This document shows, one piece after another, positions 1-8,330 of a stretch of DNA of 64,000 bases. Each line of letters starts with the position of its first letter. The first letter of the stretch is position 1. The stretch comes from Streptomyces misionensis (GTDB lineage: Bacteria; Actinomycetota; Actinomycetes; Streptomycetales; Streptomycetaceae): positions 4,852,501 to 4,916,500 of the forward strand of contig NZ_FNTD01000004.1 in NCBI RefSeq assembly GCF_900104815.1. Reading direction: 5' to 3'. The translations under genes and the position numbers were made by a program. Below the pieces are notes generated by a model, which was not told where the DNA came from, did no database searches, and was given only the letters and a program-made list of their open reading frames with translations.

Positions 1-405
1 GTCCAGCTCGGCACCCCCGAGGAGATCGTCGGCTCCCCGGCCGACGACTACGTCCGCGAGTTCGTCCGGGACGTGCCCCGCGAGCAGGTCGTGACCTGCC
101 GCACGGCCATGCGCCCGGCGACCTCCGAGGAGACCACCGAGGGCCCGGCGCTCGCCCCGGAGACCACCGTCTCCGAGGCCATCGAGGCCGTCGCGCGCAC
201 CGGCAGCCCCGCCCGCGTCATGGACCAGGGCCGCTGCCTGGGCGTGGTCGACCACGAACAGCTCCTGGACGTGGTGGCGGGCGTGGCCGCGGACCCGGCC
301 GCCCCCGCGGCCCCCGCCGGCCGCGCCGCCTCCGCGCGGCCGCGCGCGGGCGCCCCCCGCGCGCACGGGCATGCCAGGAAGCCGGCCACCCCGGAGGCCG
401 TGTGA
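1..405 (+). CDS. Glycine betaine/proline ABC transporter ATP-binding protein, C-terminal fragment
   Basis: This is the 3' end of an ATPase gene that begins before the window; reading frame 1 is open from base 1 to the TGA at 403-405. The first residues (VQLGTPEEIVGSPADDYVREF) match the stretch after the nucleotide-binding domain of ProV/OpuAA-type ATPases. A short CBS-like segment (about residues 45-95) and a low-complexity Ala/Pro/Arg tail follow. The stop overlaps the permease ATG by one base (TGATG), so the genes are translationally coupled. The role, energising osmoprotectant uptake, rests mainly on the two genes that follow. Walker motifs lie outside the window. Confidence 0.8.
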   Translation, partial: VQLGTPEEIVGSPADDYVREFVRDVPREQVVTCRTAMRPATSEETTEGPALAPETTVSEAIEAVARTGSPARVMDQGRCLGVVDHEQLLDVVAGVAADPAAPAAPAGRAASARPRAGAPRAHGHARKPATPEAV

Positions 406-2333
406 TGGCTGTCCTCACCGCCCCCGTCCTGCGCACCAAGGCCCCCGCGGTGCTGCGCAACAGAGCCGTCGGCAAGCTCCTGCTGCTCGCCCTCGTCACG
501 GCTGTGCTCCTGCCGGTGCTGCACGGCCGCGCCTGGCCGCACCACCTCACGGTCAGTCTGACCAAGCCGCTGACCGACGCCAGCAACTGGATCATCGACA
601 ACCGCGACACCCACCCCCTCTTCCTCTACTTCTTCGGCTACGTCAGCGAGGCGGTCGTCCTCTCCGTCCGCGCCGTCTACGTCACCCTGCTGGCCATCGG
701 CTGGCCGGGCGTCACCGTGCTCGGCGCCCTCGTCGCCTGGCGGGTCGCCGGTCCCCGCCTCGCCACCGGCACCGCCGTCGCCTTCCTGGCCTGCGGCGTG
801 CTCGGCATGTGGGAGCCGACCATGCAGACCCTCGCGCTGATGGTCGTCGCGGTCCTCGCCTCCGTGCTCGTGGGCGTGGTGCTGGGCCTCGCCGGCGGCC
901 TCTCCGAGCGCCTCGACCGCGCCCTGCGCCCGGTGCTGGACACGATGCAGGTCCTCCCGGCCTTCGCCTACCTCCTCCCCGTCGTCCTGGTCTTCGGCAT
1001 CGGCGTCCCCGCGGCCGTCCTCGCCACCGTGGTCTACGCCGCCCCGCCCATGGCCCGCCTCACCGCGCTGGGCCTGCGCGGCGCCGACCCCGAAGTCCTG
1101 GAGGCCGTGGAGTCGCTCGGCGCGACCCGCCGCCAGCGGCTGCTGACCGCCCGTATCCCGCTGGCCCGCAAGGAACTCCTGCTGGGCCTCAACCAGACGA
1201 TCATGATGGCGCTGTCCATGGCCGTGATCGCCTCCGTCATCGGCGCCGGCGGCCTCGGCGACCGCGTCTACCAGGCGCTGTCCACGGTCGACGTGGGCCA
1301 GGCCCTGGCCGCGGGCATCCCGATCGTGCTGCTCGCGGTCGTCCTGGACCGGGTGACCGGCGCGGCCGGCGCCGCGGACGGGAAGGGACCCCGGACCATC
1401 GGCTGGGCGTACGCCCTCGCCGTCACCGTGGTCGCCGCGCTCGCCGCCCGGCTGCTCGGCGCCCTCGACTGGCCGAACGGCTGGAGCCTGGACATCGCCC
1501 AGCCGGTCAACCACGCCGTCGACTGGATGACCTCCCACCTCTACTCCGGGGTCCCGGTCGTCGGCGGCACCGCGGACTGGGCCGGCCACTTCACCACCTG
1601 GGTGCTCGACCCGGTCCGCGACGGCCTGCAATCGCTGCCCTGGTGGTCGGTGCTGCTGGTCGTCGCCGCGCTGGCCTGGCTGATCGGCACCTGGCGCACC
1701 GCGCTGACCGCCGTGCTCGCCATGGCCGCGATCGGTGTGCTCGGCGTGTGGGAGCCGGCCCTCGACACCCTCTCCCAGGTGCTGGCCGCCGTCGCCGTCA
1801 CCCTAGTCCTCGGTATCGCCACCGGCATCGCCGCGGCCCGCAGCGACCGCGTCGAGCGCGCGCTGCGCCCGGTGCTCGACGTCTTCCAGACGATGCCGCA
1901 GTTCGTGTACCTGATCCCGGTCGTCGCCCTGTTCGGCGTCGGCCGCGCCCCCGCCGTCGCCGCGGCCGTCGTCTACGCGCTGCCCGCCGTCGTGCGGATC
2001 ACCGCGCAGGGGCTGCGCCAGGTCGACCCGGCCGCGCTGGAGTCGGCGCGCTCGCTCGGCGCGACCGGACGGCAGCAGCTGTGGCAGGTGCAGCTGCCGC
2101 TCGCCCGCCGCGCGCTGCTGCTCGCCGTCAACCAGGGCGTGGTGCTGGTCCTGGCCGTCGTCATCATCGGCGGTCTGGTCGGCGGCGGCGCCCTCGGCTA
2201 CAACGTCGCCTTCGGCCTCGCCCAGGGCGACCTGGCGACCGGTCTGGTGGCCGGTGCCGCCATCGTCTGCCTGGGGCTGATGCTGGACCGGGTGACCCAG
2301 CCCACCGACCGCCGCGCGGGGAAGGGAGCCTGA
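405..2333 (+). CDS. Glycine betaine/proline ABC transporter permease, tandem double-permease protein
   Basis: The inner-membrane channel of the osmoprotectant importer. At 642 residues it is about twice the usual ProW/OpuAB length because it carries two homologous permease modules. Each begins near an EPxxxTL segment (about residues 130 and 450) and contains the ALRPVLD, ESLGAT or ARSLGAT, and LGLNQ or LAVNQ motifs of the EAA-loop region. The two halves are clearly related but diverged, which suggests an old internal duplication or fusion that would act as an intramolecular heterodimer. ATG at 405 is preferred over the in-frame GTG at 402. The binding-protein ATG lies one base after its stop. 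Confidence 0.9.
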   Translation: MAVLTAPVLRTKAPAVLRNRAVGKLLLLALVTAVLLPVLHGRAWPHHLTVSLTKPLTDASNWIIDNRDTHPLFLYFFGYVSEAVVLSVRAVYVTLLAIGWPGVTVLGALVAWRVAGPRLATGTAVAFLACGVLGMWEPTMQTLALMVVAVLASVLVGVVLGLAGGLSERLDRALRPVLDTMQVLPAFAYLLPVVLVFGIGVPAAVLATVVYAAPPMARLTALGLRGADPEVLEAVESLGATRRQRLLTARIPLARKELLLGLNQTIMMALSMAVIASVIGAGGLGDRVYQALSTVDVGQALAAGIPIVLLAVVLDRVTGAAGAADGKGPRTIGWAYALAVTVVAALAARLLGALDWPNGWSLDIAQPVNHAVDWMTSHLYSGVPVVGGTADWAGHFTTWVLDPVRDGLQSLPWWSVLLVVAALAWLIGTWRTALTAVLAMAAIGVLGVWEPALDTLSQVLAAVAVTLVLGIATGIAAARSDRVERALRPVLDVFQTMPQFVYLIPVVALFGVGRAPAVAAAVVYALPAVVRITAQGLRQVDPAALESARSLGATGRQQLWQVQLPLARRALLLAVNQGVVLVLAVVIIGGLVGGGALGYNVAFGLAQGDLATGLVAGAAIVCLGLMLDRVTQPTDRRAGKGA

Positions 2334-2334
2334 G

Positions 2335-3294
2335 ATGCGACGCCGACTGCTCACCACGATCCCGGTCGGGCTCGCCGTGCTCGGGCTGACCACCGGCTGC
2401 GGCGCGGCCGACATGACCAAGCAGGCCAGCCCGTTCGCCCACGCCGGCGGCGGCAAGAGCGTCACGCTGTCCGTGCAGTCCTGGGTGGGCGCCGAGTCCA
2501 ACGTGGCCGTCGCCCAGTACCTGCTGGAGCACGAGCTGGGCTACCGCGTCGACACCGTGCAGGTGGACGAGGTGCCCGCGTGGGACGCGCTGAGCCAGGG
2601 CCGGGTCGACGCCCTCCTGGAGGACTGGGGCCACCCGGACCAGGAGAAGCGCTACGTCGACGACAAGAAGACCATCACGCGCGCCGGCGATCTCGGGGTG
2701 ACCGGCCACATCGGCTGGTTCGTGCCGACGTACCTGGTCAAGCAGCACCCGGACATCACCGACTGGCACAACCTGAACAAGTACGCCTCGCTCTTCCGCA
2801 CCGCGGAGAGCGGCGGCAAGGGCCAGCTGATGGACGGCTCCCCGTCCTACGTCACCAACGACAAGGCGCTGGTGAAGAACCTGAAGCTGGACTACCAGGT
2901 GGTCTTCGCCGGTTCCGAGGCGGCGCAGATCACCCAGATGAAGCAGTTCGCCAAGGAGAAGAAGCCCTTCCTGACGTACTGGTACTCGCCGCAGTGGCTG
3001 TTCAAGAAGGTCCCGATGACGGAGGTGAAGCTGCCGCCGTACAAGAAGGGCTGCGACGCGGACGCGGCGAAGATCGCCTGCGCCTATCCGCGCACCCCGC
3101 TCCAGAAGTACCTCAACGCCGACTTCGCCCGGTCGGGCGGCAAGGCGGCCGAGTTCCTGAAGCGGTTCCGGTGGACCACGGACGACCAGAACGAGGTCTC
3201 GCTGATGATCGCCCAGGACAAGCTGTCCCCGCAGGAGGCGGCGAAGAAGTGGGTGGACAGCCACCCCTCCGTGTGGAAGAAGTGGCTGCCCTGA
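2335..3294 (+). CDS. Glycine betaine-binding lipoprotein (OpuAC/ProX-like)
   Basis: Substrate-binding subunit of the importer, 319 residues. The N-terminus has an arginine-rich n-region, a hydrophobic core and a lipobox ending at Cys22 (LTTGC), so it should be anchored to the outer face of the membrane. The mature part has the OpuAC-type look: SWVGAES near residue 49, EVPAWDALSQGRVDALLEDWG, and Trp residues that in this family form the aromatic cage for quaternary amines. GGGAAGGGAGCC just before the ATG is the ribosome binding site and lies inside the permease gene end. It is the last gene of the operon; a small hairpin (3295-3308) covers the junction with the convergent gene. Confidence 0.9.
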   Translation: MRRRLLTTIPVGLAVLGLTTGCGAADMTKQASPFAHAGGGKSVTLSVQSWVGAESNVAVAQYLLEHELGYRVDTVQVDEVPAWDALSQGRVDALLEDWGHPDQEKRYVDDKKTITRAGDLGVTGHIGWFVPTYLVKQHPDITDWHNLNKYASLFRTAESGGKGQLMDGSPSYVTNDKALVKNLKLDYQVVFAGSEAAQITQMKQFAKEKKPFLTYWYSPQWLFKKVPMTEVKLPPYKKGCDADAAKIACAYPRTPLQKYLNADFARSGGKAAEFLKRFRWTTDDQNEVSLMIAQDKLSPQEAAKKWVDSHPSVWKKWLP

Positions 3295-3301
3295 GCGCTC
3301 G

Positions 3302-4033
3302 CTAGCGCAGGGCGGCGGCCAGGTCCCGGGCCGCCGCCGTGGCCCGGCGCTGGAGCTGCGGCCCGAACGTGATCCGGGTGGCCCCGAGTCCGCCGAGCGC
3401 GGCGGGCCCGGGGCCGTCCGCGTCCAGCAGGGCCAGCACGTTCAGCGGGCCCTCGATCCCGGCCCGCAGCACGGGCAGGGCCTCCGCCGGCGCCATGATC
3501 GGGTACACGCACCCGGCGCCCGCCGCGATGTACCGGGCGGCCCGCTCCACGGCCTGTCCGGGATCGCCGTCGCCGTGCACGAAGGTGTCGACCCGGGCGT
3601 TGAGGAAGAGCCGCCCGGCCGCCGCCGCACAGAACTCGGCGAGGTAGTCGGCGTGTTCCCGCGGGTCCTTGAGCACCCCCGCGGCGGAGTCCTCGATGTT
3701 GCAGCCCACGGCCCCCGCCTCCAGCAACCGCTCCACCAGCTCCTTCGGCGCGAGCCCGTAGCCGCCCTCGACGTCCGCCGAGACCGGCACGTCCACCGCC
3801 CGCGCGATCCGGGCGACGGCCGCGAACATCTCGTCCGCCGGGGTGTGCCCGTCCTCGTACCCGAGCGCCGCGGCGACCCCCGCGCTCGGCGTGGCCAGCG
3901 CCGGGAACCCGGCCTGCGCGAAGGCCCGCGCGCTGGCCGCGTCCCAGGGACCGGGCAGGACGAGCGGATCGTCCTGCGGGCGCCCCAGGTGCAGCGCGCG
4001 GAACGCCTGCGCCTTGTCCGGGGACGTGCTCAC
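3302..4033 (-). CDS. Isocitrate lyase/PEP phosphonomutase family protein
   Basis: A 243-residue TIM-barrel protein. Visible family motifs are the SADVEGGYG metal-binding strand (about residue 90), NIEDSAAG (about residue 120) and the NARVDTF strand. The KKCGH loop of true isocitrate lyase is absent, so it belongs with the oxaloacetate decarboxylase/2-methylisocitrate-lyase-like/PEP-mutase-like members; its substrate cannot be read from sequence. The GTG start at 4033 shares GTGA with the stop of the upstream AhpD-like gene, so the two are translationally coupled and probably act together, perhaps under the divergent MocR regulator. Confidence 0.8.
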   Translation of the reverse strand: MSTSPDKAQAFRALHLGRPQDDPLVLPGPWDAASARAFAQAGFPALATPSAGVAAALGYEDGHTPADEMFAAVARIARAVDVPVSADVEGGYGLAPKELVERLLEAGAVGCNIEDSAAGVLKDPREHADYLAEFCAAAAGRLFLNARVDTFVHGDGDPGQAVERAARYIAAGAGCVYPIMAPAEALPVLRAGIEGPLNVLALLDADGPGPAALGGLGATRITFGPQLQRRATAAARDLAAALR

Positions 4034-4527
4034 CGGTGCTGTCCCGGCTGGTAGTGGCCCGGGGTCATCCGGGCGGTGACACCGAACCGGTTCCAGGCGT
4101 TGATCACCGTGATCGCGGCGATCAGCCGGGTCAGCTCGGCCTCCTCGAACTGCTTGGCGGCCCGTTCGTACACCTCGTCCGGCACGAAGCCGTCGGTCAG
4201 CACCGTGATCGCCTCGGTCAGCTCGATCGCGGCCAGCTCCTTCTCCGTGTAGAAGTGCCGCGACTCCTCCCAGGCGCTGAGCTGGACGATCCGCTCCACG
4301 CTCTCCCCGGCCGCCAGCGCGTCCTTGGTGTGCATGTCCAGGCAGAAGGCGCAGTGGTTGAGCTGGGAGGCGCGGATCTTGACCAGCTCCAGCAGCTTCG
4401 GGTCCACCCCCTGCCGGGCGGCGGTGTCCAGCCGGACCATCGCCTTGTACACGTCCGGGGCGTGCTCGGTCCAGTTCAGCCGCGGGGCGTGCTCCGCCGC
4501 GTACTCGGTGTTCTCGTCCGTGTTCAT
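4030..4527 (-). CDS. Carboxymuconolactone decarboxylase/AhpD-like protein
   Basis: A 165-residue all-helical protein with the AhpD core signature CAFCLDMH near residue 70: the CxxC pair and following histidine form the redox site of alkylhydroperoxidase-type members. Flanking segments (LLELVKIRASQLNHC, AWNRFGV) also fit the family. It may reduce peroxides or be a general thiol-dependent peroxidase; the substrate is unknown. The ATG at 4527 follows GGAGGC, a good ribosome binding site. The gene starts 46 bp from the divergent MocR-type gene and overlaps the PEP-mutase-like gene by four bases. Confidence 0.85.
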   Translation of the reverse strand: MNTDENTEYAAEHAPRLNWTEHAPDVYKAMVRLDTAARQGVDPKLLELVKIRASQLNHCAFCLDMHTKDALAAGESVERIVQLSAWEESRHFYTEKELAAIELTEAITVLTDGFVPDEVYERAAKQFEEAELTRLIAAITVINAWNRFGVTARMTPGHYQPGQHR

Positions 4528-4559
4528 GCCTCCACGGTAGGAGCCGGGCAGCCCAGGAG

Positions 4560-4576
4560 TATGGTCCATTTCCATG
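4560..4576. promoter_or_regulatory. Candidate MocR operator in the divergent promoter
   Basis: The 46-bp gap between the AhpD-like and MocR-type genes contains ATGGTCCAT (4561-4569, 4-bp arms around one base) followed directly by TTCCATGG. MocR/PdxR-type regulators bind short TGG-CCA elements next to their own start. Here the element abuts the regulator's start codon, leaving almost no leader. The assignment is inferred from position and symmetry only. Confidence 0.35.
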
Positions 4577-5962
4577 GCGGAATCCTGGGCCACTTTGGGC
4601 GTCGACCTCCATCTGGAACCGGCCGGCTCGGGCGGGCTGCGCCGGGGCCTGACCGACGCGCTGCGCGACGCGGTGCGCACCGGCCGGCTCGCCCCCGGCA
4701 CCCGGCTGCCCTCCTCCCGGGCCCTCGCCACCGACCTCGGCATCGCCCGCAACACCGTCGCCGAGGCCTACGCCGACCTGGTGGCCGAGGGCTGGCTGAC
4801 CGCCCGGCAGGGCTCCGGCACCCGGGTCGCCGAGCGCGCCGTCGTGCCGCCCAGCGGCCCCGCCCGCCACCACCGCGCCCCCGCCCGCCCCCTGCACAAC
4901 CTGGTCCCCGGCACCCCCGACCTCGCCGCGTTCCCGCGCGCCGAGTGGACCAGGGCCGCCCGCCGCGCCCTGGCCGCCGCCCCCAATGACGCGCTCGGCT
5001 ACGGCGATCCCCGCGGCCGCCCCGAACTGCGCACCGCCCTCGCCGGCTACCTCGCCCGCGCCCGGGGCGTGCGCGCCGACCCGGAGAACACGGTGATCAC
5101 CGCCGGTTTCTCGGGCGCCCTGCGCCTGCTCGGACCGGTGCTGCGCGCCCGCGGGGTGCGCACGGTGGCCGTCGAGCCGTACGGCCTCGATCTGTACCGG
5201 GGGCTCCTGGAGAACGCGGGCCTGGCGACCACCGCGCTGGCCTACGACGAACTCGGCACCGATCCAAGCCCGTTGGACACCGAGGGCGCCGTGCTCCTCA
5301 CCCCCGCCCACCAGTTCCCCATGGGACTGCCCCTGCACCCGGACCGGCGGGCGGCCGTCGTGGACTGGGCCCGGCGCACCGGCGCGCTGGTCCTGGAGGA
5401 CGACTACGACGGCGAGTTCCGCTACGACCGGCAGCCCGTCGGCGCGCTCCAGGGCCTCGACCCCGACCGCGTCGCCTACCTCGGCACCGCCAGCAAGTCG
5501 CTCGCACCCGGCATCCGGCTGGGCTGGATGGTGCTGCCGCCGGACCTGGCGGAGGAGGTCACCGCGGCCAAGGGGCACTCCGACACGGTGGGCGTGCTGG
5601 AACAGCTCACCCTCGCCGAGTTCCTCACCTCGGGCGCCTACGACCGGCAGGTCCGCTCCGCCCGGCTGCGCTACCGGCGCCGCCGCGACGCGCTCGCCGC
5701 CGCCGTCGCCGACCGGGCGCCCGGGGTGCGGGTCACCGGGATCGCCGCCGGGCTGCACGCGGTGCTGCGGCTGCCGCCCGGCACCGAGCCCGCCGTGATC
5801 CAGGCCGCCGCCTGGCAGGGCCTCGCGCTGCACGGCCTGTCCTACTACCGGCACCCCGAGAGCACGGCCGAACACCTGGACGCGCTGGTCGTGGGGTACG
5901 GCACCCCCTCCGACAGCGCCTGGGCGGCGGCGCTGGAGGCGCTGTGCCGGGTGCTGCCGTAG
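4574..5962 (+). CDS. MocR/PdxR-type GntR regulator with aminotransferase-like domain
   Basis: A 462-residue transcription factor. Residues about 15-80 form a GntR winged helix-turn-helix (RLPSSRALATDLGIARNTVAEAY segment). Residues about 110-460 form a fold-type-I aminotransferase-like domain with the ASKSLAPGIRLGW motif, in which Lys308 is the expected PLP-binding lysine. MocR proteins usually sense PLP or an amino-group metabolite and control the divergent gene, which here is the AhpD-like/PEP-mutase-like pair. The lysine is present, so cofactor binding is plausible. It could be a PdxR-like regulator of vitamin B6 synthesis, but no pdx gene is nearby. Confidence 0.88.
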   Translation: MAESWATLGVDLHLEPAGSGGLRRGLTDALRDAVRTGRLAPGTRLPSSRALATDLGIARNTVAEAYADLVAEGWLTARQGSGTRVAERAVVPPSGPARHHRAPARPLHNLVPGTPDLAAFPRAEWTRAARRALAAAPNDALGYGDPRGRPELRTALAGYLARARGVRADPENTVITAGFSGALRLLGPVLRARGVRTVAVEPYGLDLYRGLLENAGLATTALAYDELGTDPSPLDTEGAVLLTPAHQFPMGLPLHPDRRAAVVDWARRTGALVLEDDYDGEFRYDRQPVGALQGLDPDRVAYLGTASKSLAPGIRLGWMVLPPDLAEEVTAAKGHSDTVGVLEQLTLAEFLTSGAYDRQVRSARLRYRRRRDALAAAVADRAPGVRVTGIAAGLHAVLRLPPGTEPAVIQAAAWQGLALHGLSYYRHPESTAEHLDALVVGYGTPSDSAWAAALEALCRVLP

Positions 5963-5969
5963 GGGGGGC

Positions 5970-6827
5970 TCAGCCGGCGGCCGGCCGGAACACCAGGAAG
6001 AAGAACCGGGCGCCCGGCGAACCCAGCGGCTGCGCCGCGCACAGGGTCACCAGGCCCCGCACCGACGGGGCGTGCTCGGCGCAGCACCGGTCGGCGTCCG
6101 GGGAGTCGAGCCCCGCGTGGCGCACCGGCCGGGTGTCCCCGTCCTGCTGCACATAGGTGATGTCGTGCCGGCGGTAGACGGGCCCCACCACGGGGTCGTC
6201 GTTCACCTCCGCGTCCAGCCGCCGCAGATCGGCGTTGTCCGGATGGGCCGCCACCGCCGCCCGCAACTGGGCCGCGACGGGCGCCGCCCACCGCTCCTCC
6301 CAGTCCACCAGATGGTGCTCGCGCGCCTCCTCGCACAGCAGCATCCAGCGCATCAGGTTCCGCTCGGGCAACTCGGGCTCCGCGCCCCGGCGCCGGGGGA
6401 ACATGCGCAGGAAGTCGTCGTTCCAGCCGAGGATGTTCCAGGCCACGTCGTTGACGTAGCAGGGCAGGCCCGACACGCCCCGGACCGCCAGGGGCCAGGC
6501 CGGGTCCACCCGGGTGCCGGCCTCCGGGTTCATCGGGACGGGCGGCTCGTGGCCCAGCGCGTAGACGTACAGCGCGGTCCGTTCCGGCTCCGCCATGCGC
6601 AGCACCCCGGCGACGGCGTCGAGGAACTCCGGCGCGGGGGAGGGCATGTCACCCCGCTCCAGCTGGGCGTAGGTGCGCTCGGAGACGTACAGCGCGTGCG
6701 CCACCTGGGCCTGCGAAAGCCCGGCGGAGCGCCGGCCGCGCCCGGTGCGGTGGGGCCAGCCCAGTTCGGTGGGGTCGATCAGCGAGCGCTTGTGCCGCAG
6801 CAGCGACCGCAGGGCTTCCCTGTCCAT
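5970..6827 (-). CDS. XRE-family regulator with MmyB-like ligand-binding domain
   Basis: A 285-residue DNA-binding protein. Residues about 30-75 form an XRE helix-turn-helix (LSQAQVAHALYVSERTYAQLERG). The rest matches the MmyB-like domain common in Streptomyces regulators, with an NDVAWNILGWND segment and a C-terminal FFFLVFRPA segment typical of this PAS-like fold, which in crystallised relatives binds a fatty-acid-like ligand. ATG at 6827. It converges on the MocR gene with a 7-bp gap. Such proteins often control an adjacent gene; the only same-strand neighbour is the DMT-like gene ending at 6998, upstream across 170 bp. Confidence 0.85.
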   Translation of the reverse strand: MDREALRSLLRHKRSLIDPTELGWPHRTGRGRRSAGLSQAQVAHALYVSERTYAQLERGDMPSPAPEFLDAVAGVLRMAEPERTALYVYALGHEPPVPMNPEAGTRVDPAWPLAVRGVSGLPCYVNDVAWNILGWNDDFLRMFPRRRGAEPELPERNLMRWMLLCEEAREHHLVDWEERWAAPVAAQLRAAVAAHPDNADLRRLDAEVNDDPVVGPVYRRHDITYVQQDGDTRPVRHAGLDSPDADRCCAEHAPSVRGLVTLCAAQPLGSPGARFFFLVFRPAAG

Positions 6828-6997
6828 CCCTCGTTCCCTCTCGGTGAGCGCGCGACTCGCCGCCCCGCCCCGGCAAATACCGGAAGTCTACGTTCCTGAA
6901 GAACCGGTTCCGGAAAAAGAAGCTCCTGGTCACGGGCGGGTGGACGGCTCAGGATGGTGCGCGGACCGGTTGCGCTGCGGGGGGCGCAGCCGATCCC

Positions 6998-7840
6998 TCA
7001 CTCCTGCTCGGCCGGTGCCGCGGGCGCCTCGCCGAACCGGGCCAGGGCCAGCGCGCCCGCCACCGCCACCGCGAAGCCCAGCACCGCGAGCCAGGCCAGG
7101 CCCTCCCGGGTGCGGTCGCCGAGCCAGACGACACCGATCGCCGCCGGGCCGATCGTCTCGCCGATCACCATCCCGGCCGTCGCCGCGGTCACCGAACCGC
7201 GTTGCAGGGCCGAGGTCAGCAGCATGAAGGCGGCGCCCCCGCCGATCAGCAGCGCGTAGGCCGCCGGATTGGTCAGCACGGCGCCCGGCGCGAGGCTGTC
7301 GATCAGCCGGACCGACACCTCCACCACCCCGAACCCGAAACCGGCCCCGAGCCCCAGCACCGGACCCCGCGCGGGCCCGGACAGCCGGCCGCCCGCGAAC
7401 CCGAGCGCCAGCAGCCCCACCGCCACCGCGAGCATCACCCACCGCAGCGTGTCCGAGCCGCCCCCGCCGCCCTCCGGGCCGGACGCCAGCCCCAGCATCG
7501 CGAGCCCGGCGCACACCACGCCCACCGCGCCCCACTCCGTGCCGCTGAGCCGCACCGCCAGCAGCCGGGCCGCGACCACCGCCGTCACCGCGAGACTGGC
7601 CGCGAGGGCGGCGCCGACCGCGTAGATCGGCAGCGTACGCAGCGCCGCGATCTGGAACAGGAAGCCCAGCCCGTCCAGCGCCAGCCCCGCGAGGTAACGC
7701 CACTGCCGCAACGCCCGCAGCAGCAGCGCCGCCTCACCACCCCCGCCAGGACCCGCCTGCCGCGCCGCGACCGCCTGCAACACCGTCGCGGCACCGAAGC
7801 AGACCGCCGCCCCGAGGGCACACACCATTCCAAAGAGCAC
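6998..7840 (-). CDS. DMT-family (EamA-like) integral membrane protein
   Basis: A 280-residue, very hydrophobic protein with about nine to ten membrane segments and the small-residue-rich pattern of the drug/metabolite transporter superfamily (MVCALGAAVCFGAATVLQ at the start, a second GMVIGETIGPAAIGVVWLGD repeat near residue 225). Most likely a permease or multidrug/metabolite exporter; the substrate cannot be inferred. GTG at 7840 is the annotated start; an ATG four codons on is an alternative. A short GCTGCG/CGCAGC hairpin at 6974-6990 follows its stop on the minus strand and may help termination. Confidence 0.75.
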   Translation of the reverse strand: MLFGMVCALGAAVCFGAATVLQAVAARQAGPGGGGEAALLLRALRQWRYLAGLALDGLGFLFQIAALRTLPIYAVGAALAASLAVTAVVAARLLAVRLSGTEWGAVGVVCAGLAMLGLASGPEGGGGGSDTLRWVMLAVAVGLLALGFAGGRLSGPARGPVLGLGAGFGFGVVEVSVRLIDSLAPGAVLTNPAAYALLIGGGAAFMLLTSALQRGSVTAATAGMVIGETIGPAAIGVVWLGDRTREGLAWLAVLGFAVAVAGALALARFGEAPAAPAEQE

Positions 7841-7946
7841 AAAGGGACTCTAGGGGAGACCTGACATGCTCACCCCGCCCTGGCCGGACTTCACACCCGT
7901 CTCTAGGCTGGCCCGGAGCGTTCGCGGAACACGGGGGGTAGGGAAG

Positions 7947-8318
7947 ATGGCGGAAACGACGCGTCGGTTGCGTTCCGGTGCGGTGGTGCTCGGCGGGGTG
8001 GGGCTGCTGGCCGCCGCGCTCACCGCCTGCTCCTCCGAGCCGGACAAGCGCTGTGTGGACCGCGGCAGCTACGACTACGCCAGGGGCTACAAGGTCGTCT
8101 CGGACAAGAACTGCAAGTCCGTCAAGGCGGGTGTGGACGGCGCCTGGTACTACGGCGGCAAGAAGAAGGGCTCCTGGGTGGACGGCGGTTCCTTCACCAA
8201 GCCCAGCCGCGGGTCCGGGTCGTCCGGGGGGCACGGAAGCTCCTCGGACCACTACGGCAGCGGCCACGGAGTGCACCGCGGCGGCTTCGGCGGCGGTTCC
8301 CACGGCTCCGGCGGCTGA
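7947..8318 (+). CDS. Small YgiB-like lipoprotein
   Basis: A 123-residue lipoprotein: twin-arginine-like n-region (TTRRLR), hydrophobic core and lipobox LTAC with Cys28. The mature part has a short cysteine- and tyrosine-containing segment (CVDRGSYDYARGYKVV) and then a Gly/Ser/His-rich tail. The start at 7947 is chosen because GGGGGGTAGGGAAG precedes it; an in-frame upstream ATG at 7866 would place 27 extra residues before the signal peptide. It lies 12 bp upstream of the glutathionylspermidine-synthase-like gene. This mirrors E. coli ygiB-ygiC, where a lipoprotein precedes the same enzyme family, so I infer the same pairing. Confidence 0.75.
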   Translation: MAETTRRLRSGAVVLGGVGLLAAALTACSSEPDKRCVDRGSYDYARGYKVVSDKNCKSVKAGVDGAWYYGGKKKGSWVDGGSFTKPSRGSGSSGGHGSSSDHYGSGHGVHRGGFGGGSHGSGG

Positions 8319-8330
8319 CCGGGGCATCGG

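Noticed and set aside
371..2389. 672-residue plus-strand frame overlapping the permease
   Set aside because: An Arg/Pro-rich shadow of the permease gene in another frame, with no domain.
6896..6926. GAACCGGTTC palindrome near the XRE gene as its operator
   Set aside because: The palindrome (6901-6910) is perfect but short and GC-type; XRE-type operators vary too much to support an assignment.
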